Shown here: positions 1-6,123 of the stretch, in pieces | How positions within the stretch are numbered: the first letter of the stretch is position 1 | How the letters are laid out: every line of letters begins with the position of its first letter | Assembly (NCBI GenBank): GCA_947373775.1 | Contig: CANBZE010000059.1 | Location: 1 to 8,330, forward strand | Direction: 5' to 3' | DNA length: 8,330 nucleotides | Origin: Alphaproteobacteria bacterium | GTDB lineage: Bacteria; Pseudomonadota; Alphaproteobacteria; Micropepsales; Micropepsaceae | Translations under genes and position numbers: made by a program | The notes under the pieces: generated by a model | Database searches by the model: none | What the model was told of the DNA's origin: nothing | The model's input: only the letters and a program-made list of their open reading frames with translations

Positions 1-1
1 G

Positions 2-799
2 CATGTGGACGACCAGCTGATGGCCGAAGTCGCCGCCGTCAAGGCGCTGGCGAACCCGCATGAAGTGCTGCTGGTGGCGGACTCGCTGACCGGCCAGGAC
101 GCGGTGAACATCGCCAAGTCCTTCAACGACCGCTTGGCGGTCACCGGCATCATCCTGACCCGCGTGGACGGCGATGGCCGCGGTGGTGCGGCGCTGTCCA
201 TGCGCGCCGTTACCGGCGCGCCGATCAAGTTCCTGGGCGCCGGCGAAAAGCTGGACGCGCTGGAGCCCTTCCATCCCGCGCGCGTCGCCAGCCGCATTCT
301 GGACATGGGCGATGTCGTGTCGCTGGTCGAGAAGGCGACCGAGACGCTGGACAAGGAAGAGGCGGAGAAGATCGCCGCCAAAATGAAAAAGGGTCAGTTC
401 GACATGAACGACCTGAAGTCCCAGCTGAACCAGATGAAGAAGCTGGGCGGCATGAAGGGCGTGCTGGGCATGCTGCCCGGCGTGGGCAAGATCAAGGGCC
501 AGCTCGATGCAGCCGGGCTGGATGACAAGATACTCACCCGCCAGGAAGCCATCATCCAGTCCATGACCAAAACGGAACGGACCGATCCGGACCTGATCAA
601 CGGCTCGCGGCGCAAGCGCATCGCCGCCGGCGCCGGGGTCGAGGTTTCCGAAGTGAACAAGCTTCTCAAAATGCACCGCCAGATGGCGGACATGATGAAG
701 AAAATGGGCAAAGGCGGCCGCATGCCGATGATGCCCGGCATGGGCGGTGGTGGATCGCCCGGTGGATTACCGCCCGGAATGTTTCCGGGTCGGCGTTAA
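2..799 (+). CDS. ffh: Signal recognition particle protein Ffh, C-terminal part (5' end outside window)
   Basis: This is the SRP54-type GTPase that binds 4.5S RNA and signal sequences of nascent membrane proteins and delivers ribosomes to the FtsY receptor. The frame is open from the first bases, so the N-domain and the first GTPase motifs lie upstream of the window. Seen here are the end of the G domain, with the G4 motif TRVDGDGRGG (from about 158) and the following GAGEKLDALEPF segment, and then the methionine-rich M domain. The RNA-binding helix-turn-helix region PDLINGSRRKRIAAGAG sits at about 587-640 and matches the family closely. The protein ends in a Gly/Met/Pro-rich tail, usual for Ffh. 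A GTG at position 5 is an internal valine codon, not a start. The gene is first in a run of translation genes; rpsP follows after 43 bases. Confidence 0.97.
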   Translation, partial: HVDDQLMAEVAAVKALANPHEVLLVADSLTGQDAVNIAKSFNDRLAVTGIILTRVDGDGRGGAALSMRAVTGAPIKFLGAGEKLDALEPFHPARVASRILDMGDVVSLVEKATETLDKEEAEKIAAKMKKGQFDMNDLKSQLNQMKKLGGMKGVLGMLPGVGKIKGQLDAAGLDDKILTRQEAIIQSMTKTERTDPDLINGSRRKRIAAGAGVEVSEVNKLLKMHRQMADMMKKMGKGGRMPMMPGMGGGGSPGGLPPGMFPGRR

Positions 800-842
800 C
801 AGCAACGTGATTTAACTCTTTAAACGCAAGGAAAAGCACAAC

Positions 843-1208
843 ATGGCACTTCGCATTCGTCTGGCCCGCGGCGGCACCAAGAAACGCCCGCACTACAACA
901 TCGTCATCGCCGACAGCCGCAATCCGCGCGACGGCCGCTTCATCGAGAAGATCGGCTTCTATAATCCGCTGCTGCCGTCCGATCACGCCGACCGCCTGAA
1001 GCTGAACCTGGAATCGGCCCAGGCATGGATCGGCAAGGGCGCCGTGGCGTCCGACCGCGTCCACAAGTTCCTGGCCAATGCCGGCCTGGTGAAGGCACGC
1101 GTGCACAACAATCCGCAGAAGGCCCAGCCCAAGAAGAAGGCGCAGGAACGCGCCACGGCTGCCGCCGCTGCCGCGGCCAAGCCCGCGGAAGAAGCGCCGG
1201 CGGCTTAA
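843..1208 (+). CDS. rpsP: 30S ribosomal protein S16
   Basis: This is the small-subunit ribosomal protein S16, which binds 16S rRNA early in 30S assembly. The start [20 protein letters not shown] and the later block [12 protein letters not shown] are characteristic of the family. The ATG is preceded by AAGGAA at 828-833, nine bases upstream, which fixes the start. At 121 residues it is longer than the E. coli protein (about 82). The extra length is an Ala/Lys/Pro-rich tail from about residue 84, a common alphaproteobacterial form that is probably disordered and RNA-contacting. The stop codon TAA (1206-1208) directly touches the start of rimM in the same frame. Confidence 0.98.
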   Translation: MALRIRLARGGTKKRPHYNIVIADSRNPRDGRFIEKIGFYNPLLPSDHADRLKLNLESAQAWIGKGAVASDRVHKFLANAGLVKARVHNNPQKAQPKKKAQERATAAAAAAAKPAEEAPAA

Positions 1209-1727
1209 TTGCCCGCCGACGTTCTCCTGGCCGCTGTCATGGGCGCGCAAGGGCTCAAGGGTGAGGTGAAGGCGAAAATCTTCACCGCCACGCCTGACGC
1301 CCTGCCGCGCTATGGCAAGCTGCACGCCAGGGATGGCCGCACGTTTACGATCACCGCCTTTCGCCCCTCCAAACAGGGCGAGGCGGTGATTGCGTTTGTG
1401 GAGGTCAAGGACCGCAACACCGCGGAGGCGCTAAAGGGCACCGAGCTGTTCGTCGCCCGCGATGCGCTTCCGGAGCCTGCGGAAGACGAGTTCTATCACG
1501 CCGACCTGGTCGGGTTGGAAGCGCGCGACAGCGAGGGCCGGGTGATCGGCAAGATTGTGGCCGTACACAATTTCGGCGCCAGCGATGTGATCGAGCTGAC
1601 CCGGGCTGACGGCGACAGCGTGCACTTGGCCTTCACGCGCGAGACCGTGCCGGTGATCAAAATCGCCGACGGTTACATCGTCGTCGCGGTGCCCGAAGAC
1701 GATGAAGACAATGACCATGTCGAGTAG
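1209..1727 (+). CDS. rimM: Ribosome maturation factor RimM
   Basis: RimM binds the 30S subunit, including S19, and helps 16S rRNA processing and assembly of the 30S head. The 172-residue product has the N-terminal RimM domain, with the diagnostic segment VMGAQGLKGEVKAK near residues 10-23. A PRC-barrel domain follows from about residue 93 (DEFYHADLVGLE). The start is TTG at 1209, immediately after the rpsP stop and in the same frame, so no start further upstream is possible. The next ATG (1239) would remove the conserved first beta strand, which supports TTG. Only a weak GGAA (1187-1190) lies 18 bases upstream, so translation probably depends on termination-reinitiation from rpsP. The 3' end overlaps trmD. 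The acidic tail (PEDDEDNDHVE) is unremarkable. Confidence 0.95.
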   Translation: MPADVLLAAVMGAQGLKGEVKAKIFTATPDALPRYGKLHARDGRTFTITAFRPSKQGEAVIAFVEVKDRNTAEALKGTELFVARDALPEPAEDEFYHADLVGLEARDSEGRVIGKIVAVHNFGASDVIELTRADGDSVHLAFTRETVPVIKIADGYIVVAVPEDDEDNDHVE

Positions 1728-2418
1728 CTGGGCGGCCACCGTCCTCACGCTGTTCCCGGAAATGTTTCCGGGGCCCTTGGGCATCTCGCTGCTGGGCAAG
1801 GCGCTGCAGCAGAATCTCTGGCAGCTGGACGTGCGGGATATCCGTGACCACGGCCTGGGCAAGCACCGCACCGTGGACGACAGCCCGTCGGGCGGCGGGC
1901 CGGGCATGGTGATGCGCGCGGACGTGGCGGCCGCTGCCATCGACGCGGTGGAGCGAAACAATCGCCCGCTGATCTATCTGTCACCCCGCGGCAAGCGGCT
2001 GGACCAGGCGCGGGTGCGCGCACTGGCATCTGGTCCCGGCGCGATCTTGTTGTGCGGGCGGTTTGAAGGCCTGGATCAACGGGTGATCGAGGCCCGCCAG
2101 ATCGAGGAAGTCAGCCTGGGCGACTTTGTGCTGGCCGGGGGCGAGATCGCCGCCATGGCCCTGATCGAGGCGTCCGTCCGGCTGATCCCCGGGGTGCTGG
2201 GAGACCACGCTTCCACCCAGGACGAAAGCTTTGCCGCGGGGCTTTTGGAATACCCGCATTATACCCGCCCCCAACTGTTCGAGGACCGGCCCATTCCGGA
2301 GGTCCTAAATGGCGGAAATCACTCGGAAATCGCCAAATTCCGCACGCGCGAGGCCGAAAGCCTGACCAAGGAGCGGCGCCCCGACCTTTGGACCCTCTAT
2401 GAAAAGACCAAACGCTAG
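1717..2418 (+). CDS. trmD: tRNA (guanine-37-N1)-methyltransferase
   Basis: TrmD uses S-adenosylmethionine to methylate G37 next to the anticodon of tRNAs with G36, preventing +1 frameshifting. Family marks in order are TVLTLFPEMFPGPLG at the N-terminus, HRTVDDSPSGGGPGMVM, and the trefoil-knot SAM site LLCGRFEGLDQRVIE (about residues 112-126, including E117). These are followed by SLGDFVLAGGEIAAM, R155 and the likely catalytic D169 in STQDESF, then YPHYTRP. Three in-frame ATGs (1702, 1711, 1717) all overlap rimM. I chose 1717 because alphaproteobacterial homologues begin only a few residues before the TVLTLFPEMF block and because GAAGA (1704-1708) lies eight bases before it. A start at 1702 would add five residues. 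With the chosen start the protein is 233 residues, normal for the family. Confidence 0.96.
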   Translation: MSSSWAATVLTLFPEMFPGPLGISLLGKALQQNLWQLDVRDIRDHGLGKHRTVDDSPSGGGPGMVMRADVAAAAIDAVERNNRPLIYLSPRGKRLDQARVRALASGPGAILLCGRFEGLDQRVIEARQIEEVSLGDFVLAGGEIAAMALIEASVRLIPGVLGDHASTQDESFAAGLLEYPHYTRPQLFEDRPIPEVLNGGNHSEIAKFRTREAESLTKERRPDLWTLYEKTKR

Positions 2419-2469
2419 GCTATATGCCCCGGCTCGATTGCCGCTTTTCCGCACCGAAAGACGAAGAAA

Positions 2470-2880
2470 ATGAACCTTTTGCAGACCCTTGAAGCCGAGC
2501 AGATGGCCACCGTCCGCGCCAAGCCGCTTCCCGATTTCCGCCCCGGCGACACGCTGAAGGTCAACGTCAAGGTGGTGGACGTGACCTATGACGAAAAGGC
2601 CAAGGCGAACAAGACTCGCGAACGCATCCAGGCCTTTGAAGGCGTGTGCATCGCCCGCCAGGGCGCCGGCATCAACGAGGCCTTCACCGTGCGCAAGCTG
2701 TCCTATGGCGAAGGCGTGGAACGCGTCTTCCCAATCTATTCGCCGCTGGTCGATTCGGTGGTGGTGATCCGCAAGGGCAAGGTGCGCCGCGCCAAGCTCT
2801 ATTACCTGCGCGGCCGCACCGGCAAGTCCGCCCGCATCAGCGAGCGCACCGACAGCGCCGGTCCGGAAGCGGCCGCTTAA
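2470..2880 (+). CDS. rplS: 50S ribosomal protein L19
   Basis: L19 is a large-subunit protein at the 30S-50S interface. The 136-residue product carries the family core: [52 protein letters not shown] and the basic [20 protein letters not shown]. The C-terminal extension ([13 protein letters not shown]) is a short Ala-rich tail. The ATG lies 51 bases after trmD with only a purine-rich, weak ribosome-binding stretch (GAAAGACGAAG) before it. It is the last gene of the ffh-rpsP-rimM-trmD-rplS transcript, and a strong terminator follows 21 bases after its stop. Confidence 0.98.
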   Translation: MNLLQTLEAEQMATVRAKPLPDFRPGDTLKVNVKVVDVTYDEKAKANKTRERIQAFEGVCIARQGAGINEAFTVRKLSYGEGVERVFPIYSPLVDSVVVIRKGKVRRAKLYYLRGRTGKSARISERTDSAGPEAAA

Positions 2881-2901
2881 ACACCATTTCAGTCTGATTT
2901 T

Positions 2902-2941
2902 ACGGGCCGCGGCGCTTTATCGCCGCGGCCCGTTTGCTTTT
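2902..2941 (+). terminator. Intrinsic terminator of the ffh-rplS operon
   Basis: A perfect 13-bp GC-rich stem (2902-2914 with 2921-2933) closes a six-base loop CTTTAT. It is followed by the T-rich tract TTTGCTTTT. It sits 21 bases after rplS and should end the operon transcript. Confidence 0.93.
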
Positions 2942-2951
2942 GGGCATGCGA

Positions 2952-2975
2952 AAAAGCCCGGTTTTGCGGGCTTTT
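2952..2975. terminator. Second hairpin, possible back-up or bidirectional terminator
   Basis: A 9-bp stem AAAAGCCCG / CGGGCTTTT (2952-2960 with 2967-2975) encloses the loop GTTTTG. The A-run on one side and T-run on the other make it readable as a terminator in either direction. It lies just ten bases beyond the first terminator, so it may catch read-through from rplS. Confidence 0.7.
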
Positions 2976-2980
2976 CTCGC

Positions 2981-2990
2981 CCACATGTGG
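2981..2990. repeat. 10-bp perfect palindrome CCACATGTGG
   Basis: The bases CCACATGTGG form a perfect inverted repeat directly followed by AAAAACCCCC. It stands between the terminators and the HU gene, upstream of the candidate -35 at 3017. It could be a dimeric regulator site or simply part of the terminator region. Its function is unknown. Confidence 0.4.
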
Positions 2991-3016
2991 AAAAACCCCC
3001 AATTACTTGTGTTTTT

Positions 3017-3058
3017 TTGACGTTCACCCCCTTTATCTTGCGGGAAATGCCGTAAAAT
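3017..3058 (+). promoter_or_regulatory. Candidate promoter region of the HU gene
   Basis: TTGACG (3017-3022) after a run of seven T matches a -35 element, and TAAAAT (3053-3058) resembles a -10. They are 30 bases apart, so they cannot both belong to one ordinary sigma70 promoter. No good -10 lies 16-18 bases after TTGACG. A promoter must exist between the upstream terminators and the gene, but its exact position is uncertain. Confidence 0.3.
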
Positions 3059-3080
3059 CAGCCTCATCGTTGATTCGTTA

Positions 3081-3087
3081 GAGGGAG
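3081..3087 (+). promoter_or_regulatory. Strong ribosome-binding site of the HU gene
   Basis: GAGGGAG lies six bases before the ATG at 3094. It is the best Shine-Dalgarno match among the + strand genes here, in keeping with an abundant protein. Confidence 0.8.
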
Positions 3088-3093
3088 AATCCT

Positions 3094-3411
3094 ATGGCCA
3101 CCAAAGCCGCTACCAAGACTGCCGCTGTTAAAGTCGAAACCGTTTCCACCCGTCAGCTCGGCGCTCAGCTCGCTGAGAAGCATGAACTGTCGCAGAAGCT
3201 CGCCAATGCCATCATCGAAGACGTCATCGGCCTGATCACCAAGCACCTGAAGAAGGGTGCTCGCATCCGTCTCAATGGTCTGGGCATCCTCGTCGTGCGC
3301 AAGCGCGGTCCGCGCATGGGCCGCAATCCCGCCACCGGCGAAGCCATCAAGATCAAGGCATCCAAGAAGGTCGCGTTCCGCGCCTCCAAGGAACTGAAGG
3401 AAGCGATCTAA
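3094..3411 (+). CDS. HU-family nucleoid DNA-binding protein
   Basis: This is a small basic protein of the HU/IHF family, which dimerises, binds and bends DNA, and helps compact the nucleoid. The 105-residue product has an Ala/Lys/Thr-rich N-terminal extension (residues 1-16) before the usual helical dimerisation part (RQLGAQLAEKHELSQKLANA). The DNA-binding beta arm follows, with the HU signature ending GRNPATGEAIKIKASKKVAF. The usual GFGSF turn is replaced by GLGILVV, a variant common in alphaproteobacteria. It appears to be a single-gene unit, with terminators before and after. Assignment to the family is secure. Whether it is the main HU or a paralogue cannot be told, so no symbol is given. 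Confidence 0.95.
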   Translation: MATKAATKTAAVKVETVSTRQLGAQLAEKHELSQKLANAIIEDVIGLITKHLKKGARIRLNGLGILVVRKRGPRMGRNPATGEAIKIKASKKVAFRASKELKEAI

Positions 3412-3438
3412 TTTCGCTTTCGTCTTTTCAAGAGACAG

Positions 3439-3475
3439 AAAGGCCGGATGTTCGCATCCGGCCTTTTCTTTTTTT
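3439..3475 (+). terminator. Intrinsic terminator after the HU gene
   Basis: A perfect 12-bp stem (3439-3450 with 3455-3466) closes a TTCG tetraloop and is followed by TTTTC and seven T. It lies between the convergent ends of the HU gene and copA. The T-tract is on the + strand. On the - strand the sequence after the stem is only moderately T-rich, so it may stop copA transcripts less well. Confidence 0.95.
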
Positions 3476-3486
3476 GCCGTCAGGCG

Positions 3487-5787
3487 TCAGAGCTGTACAA
3501 ACCGCAATCGCAAGGCATTTGCGATCACCGAAACCGAACTCAGGCTCATCGCCGCCGCTGCGATCACCGGACTGAGCAGGATGCCGAATGCCGGATAGAG
3601 AATTCCGGCTGCAACCGGCACGCCCAGGACATTGTAAACGAAGGCAAGAACCAGATTCTGGCGGATGTTGCGCATGGTGGCGCGGCTCAATGTTCGTGCG
3701 CGTGCGATGCCGGTGAGATCGCCTTTGACCAGCGTGATCCCGGCGCTTTGCATCGCGACATCCGTTCCTGTGCCCATGGCGACGCCAACATCGGCCTCGG
3801 CGAGTGCGGGCGCGTCATTCACCCCGTCCCCAGCCATCGCCACGACACGGCCCTCGCTGCGCAGGCGGCGCACGATGGCGTTCTTCTGTTCGGGCAGCAC
3901 TTCGGCTTCGATGTCGGTAATGCCGAGCTTGGAGGCGACCGCCTGTGCCGTCAGGCGGTTGTCGCCGGTCAGCATCACGATCCTGATGCCGTTTGCCCTC
4001 AGGCTGTCGAGTGCGGCGGCGGTGGATGCCTTGATGGGATCGGCAACCGCGATGAGGCCTGCTGCCTGTCCATCGATGGTAACAAACATGACCGTCGCAC
4101 CGTCCCGGCGCAGTGCGTCCGCGCGGCTGTTCAGGCCGGCGCTCACGCCCTGCGCACCCAGCAGTTTGACCGTTCCTACCCCCACAGCGCGCCCGCCCAC
4201 CGTGCCCGTCACGCCCTTGCCGGTGACCGACGTGAATTCCGTCACGTCCTGAAGTGCAATGCCGCGGTCTTGCGCAGCCGCCGTTATGGCTGCGGCCAAG
4301 GGGTGTTCGCTGGACCGCTCCAGGCTTGCGCCCAGCGCCAGAATCCTGGTCTCGTCAAAGCCGTCTGCCGGCACAACCGCGACGACCCTCGGCCTGCCTT
4401 CGGTCAAGGTGCCGGTCTTGTCGACCACCAGCGTGTCGATCTTTTCGAACCGCTCAAGCGCCTCGGCATTCTTGATCAGAACGCCTGCGCCCGCGCCCTT
4501 GCCGATGCCGACCATGATCGACATGGGCGTGGCCAGGCCCAGCGCGCAAGGGCAGGCGATGATCACGACAGAGACGGCGGCAACCAGGGCGTAGCCAAGG
4601 GTGGGAGCCGGGCCCCAGATCATCCAGGCCGCGAAGGCCAGCATCGCGGTGGCAATGACGGCGGGCACGAACCAGGCCGAAACACTGTCGGCAAGGCGCT
4701 GGATAGGGGCGCGGCTGCGCTGGGCCTCCGATACCATCTGGACAATGCGGGCAAGGACCGTGTCCGATCCGATCTTGTCGGCGCGCATGACCAGGCCGCC
4801 GGTGCCGTTGATGGTGCCGCCGATCAGCCTGGCATCCTGCGCCTTCCCGACGGGCATCGACTCGCCCGTCACCATGGATTCATCGACGCTGCTTTTGCCC
4901 TCCATCACCGTGCCGTCGACGGGCACGCTCTCACCGGGCCGCACACGCAGCTGGTCGCCCACCTGGACCTGCTCAAGAGCGATTTCTTGGTCTTGTCCGT
5001 CATCGTTTATGCGCCGGGCGCTTTTGGGGGCCAGCTTCAACAGCGCGCGGATGGCGCCGCCGGTTTGTTCGCGGGCGCGCAGTTCCAGAACCTGTCCCAG
5101 CAGCACCAGGACGGTGATCACCGCGGCGGCTTCGTAATAGACCGCGATCATCCCCGTGTGCCGCATCTCCATCGGAAACAGGTCAGGCAAAAAAGTCGCA
5201 ACCAGGCTGTAGAGATAGGCAGCACCTACCCCCAGGGCGATCAGGGTGAACATGTTCAGCGAGCGGTTCCGCAAGGAGGCCCAGCCGCGCGCGAAAAACG
5301 GCCACCCCGCCCAAAGAACGACCGGCGTGCTGAGGGCGAACTGTATCCAGGTCGATGCGGTCATCGAAATGCTGCGGGCCAGGCCCAAGGCCGGGATGTG
5401 GCTGCCCATCTCCAGCACAAACACCGGCAGGGTCAGCACCAGCGCAATCCAGAACCTGCGGGACATGTCAGCCAGTTCGGGGCTGGGACCGGTCTGCGCC
5501 GTTGCCGTCAGCGGCTCCAACGTCATGCCGCAGATCGGACAGTTGCCGGGCGCGTTGCGGCGGATCTGCGGATGCATGGGACAGGTATAGATGACGCCAG
5601 TAGCTGCAGTTTGCGGCGCGGCCTTCTGTGTCGCATAGGCCGAAGGATTGGCAAGGAACTTCGCCCGGCACCCTGCGCTGCAAAAATAATGGGTTACGCC
5701 GCCTTCTGTTGTCTGGAACTGGGCGGTCGAGGGATCAATCATCATCCCGCAAACCGGATCGCGCATCGGGTTCGGCTTATTTTCCAT
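3487..5787 (-). CDS. copA: Cu(+)-exporting P1B-type ATPase with YHS and heavy-metal-binding N-terminal domains
   Basis: This inner-membrane pump uses ATP to move Cu+ from cytoplasm to periplasm. The 766-residue product starts at ATG 5787 ([15 protein letters not shown]). An open frame continues to 5904 but only through csoR sequence. Domains in order: YHS domain (about 10-52; C13, C36, C40); heavy-metal-binding domain YTCPMHPQ...CPICGM (67-92; C69, C83, C86); membrane helices; actuator TGES; the CPC ion site C412-P413-C414; phosphorylation site D456 in DKTGT; H495-P496 of the N domain; GDGVNDAP. The last two helices carry Y718-N719 and MxxSS (M747, S750, S751), which mark the Cu+ (P1B-1) class. 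There is no HMA (GMTCxxC) domain. It overlaps csoR by 11 bases, has no clear Shine-Dalgarno site and is probably translationally coupled to csoR. Confidence 0.96.
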   Translation of the reverse strand: MENKPNPMRDPVCGMMIDPSTAQFQTTEGGVTHYFCSAGCRAKFLANPSAYATQKAAPQTAATGVIYTCPMHPQIRRNAPGNCPICGMTLEPLTATAQTGPSPELADMSRRFWIALVLTLPVFVLEMGSHIPALGLARSISMTASTWIQFALSTPVVLWAGWPFFARGWASLRNRSLNMFTLIALGVGAAYLYSLVATFLPDLFPMEMRHTGMIAVYYEAAAVITVLVLLGQVLELRAREQTGGAIRALLKLAPKSARRINDDGQDQEIALEQVQVGDQLRVRPGESVPVDGTVMEGKSSVDESMVTGESMPVGKAQDARLIGGTINGTGGLVMRADKIGSDTVLARIVQMVSEAQRSRAPIQRLADSVSAWFVPAVIATAMLAFAAWMIWGPAPTLGYALVAAVSVVIIACPCALGLATPMSIMVGIGKGAGAGVLIKNAEALERFEKIDTLVVDKTGTLTEGRPRVVAVVPADGFDETRILALGASLERSSEHPLAAAITAAAQDRGIALQDVTEFTSVTGKGVTGTVGGRAVGVGTVKLLGAQGVSAGLNSRADALRRDGATVMFVTIDGQAAGLIAVADPIKASTAAALDSLRANGIRIVMLTGDNRLTAQAVASKLGITDIEAEVLPEQKNAIVRRLRSEGRVVAMAGDGVNDAPALAEADVGVAMGTGTDVAMQSAGITLVKGDLTGIARARTLSRATMRNIRQNLVLAFVYNVLGVPVAAGILYPAFGILLSPVIAAAAMSLSSVSVIANALRLRFVQL

Positions 5788-6049
5788 AGCGGCTGAACAG
5801 TTCAACCAGTTCAGAAAATTTTTCCGTCTGGTCTTTGACGCTGCCGCTCTTGATGGCGTGGGCAACACAGTGCGAGGCGTGGCCCTTGAGGATTTCTTCC
5901 TCAACCTTTTTGAGCGCGGCCTTGATCGCCTGCATCTGGTTCAGAATGTCGATGCAGTAGCGATCCTCTTCCACCATGCGCGCGATGCCGCGCACCTGGC
6001 CTTCGATGCGCGAAAGTCGGCTCAATATTTTTGGATGTCCGGTGGCCAT
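5777..6049 (-). CDS. csoR: Copper-sensing transcriptional repressor, CsoR/RcnR family
   Basis: This is an all-helical tetrameric repressor of the DUF156/CsoR family that leaves DNA when it binds Cu+. The 90-residue product begins [21 protein letters not shown], the DNA-facing helix typical of the family. The metal ligands of copper-type members are all present: C32 (DRYCIDIL), H57 and C61 (GHASHCV). RcnR (Ni/Co) has His at the last position and FrmR (formaldehyde) lacks the final Cys, so copper is the best reading. The start is ATG 6049, nine bases after AGGGAG. A longer open frame upstream (to 6544) runs through the divergent gene and is not used. It is the first gene of csoR-copA and probably represses its own operon through the adjacent operator. 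Confidence 0.93.
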   Translation of the reverse strand: MATGHPKILSRLSRIEGQVRGIARMVEEDRYCIDILNQMQAIKAALKKVEEEILKGHASHCVAHAIKSGSVKDQTEKFSELVELFSRYGK

Positions 6050-6055
6050 GCTTGC

Positions 6056-6072
6056 ATACTCCCTGGGGGTAT
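6056..6072. promoter_or_regulatory. CsoR-type operator
   Basis: ATACTCCCTGGGGGTAT is an inverted repeat with seven of eight positions matching across a central T (half sites ATACTCCC and ATACCCCC). Known CsoR operators share this plan of AT-rich ends around C-tract/G-tract centres. It covers the predicted transcription start and the last bases of the -10 of csoR-copA, as well as the csoR Shine-Dalgarno site. It lies 52 bases from the ATG of the divergent gene. Assignment rests on symmetry and context, not on binding data. Confidence 0.75.
6059..6064 (-). promoter_or_regulatory. csoR ribosome-binding site inside the operator
   Basis: Read on the - strand, AGGGAG lies nine bases before the csoR ATG and fixes that start. 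It is also part of one arm of the CsoR operator. Confidence 0.7.
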
Positions 6073-6099
6073 AGTAGGGAGGGCTGTGTCCGGGTGCAA
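6071..6099 (-). promoter_or_regulatory. sigma70-like promoter of csoR-copA
   Basis: On the - strand, TTGCAC (6099-6094) and TACTAT (6076-6071) are separated by exactly 17 bases. Transcription would begin near 6064, giving a leader of about 15 bases. The -10 touches the CsoR operator, so bound repressor would block polymerase. Confidence 0.7.
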
Positions 6100-6123
6100 G
6101 CCCATATCGCTTTGAGTCATGCC

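Noticed and set aside
733..747. ATGCCCGGCATGG near the ffh end, resembling the repeat in the Met-rich gene
   Set aside because: Both encode Met-Pro-Gly-Met in GC-rich codons, so the likeness is expected from coding and is not a shared mobile repeat.
666..1325. - strand open frame opposite ffh end, rpsP and rimM start
   Set aside because: It is antisense to three conserved genes and has no family features.
3448..5796. Very long + strand open frame (782 codons) opposite copA
   Set aside because: It mirrors copA, whose GC-rich third positions remove stops on the other strand. The translation shows no domain, is rich in His/Arg/Gly/Ala as antisense frames are, and includes the HU terminator.
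5788..5904. Upstream extension of copA to an ATG at 5904
   Set aside because: The extra 39 residues lie inside csoR in another frame and have no CopA-like character. The YHS domain begins ten residues after ATG 5787.
5777..6049. Reading the repressor as RcnR (Ni/Co) or FrmR (formaldehyde)
   Set aside because: The ligand set Cys32-His57-Cys61 matches copper CsoR. RcnR would have His in place of the last Cys and FrmR lacks it.
6031..6123. Earlier start of the Met-rich gene at ATG 6031
   Set aside because: It would start inside csoR on the other strand and place about 31 residues ahead of a clear signal peptide.
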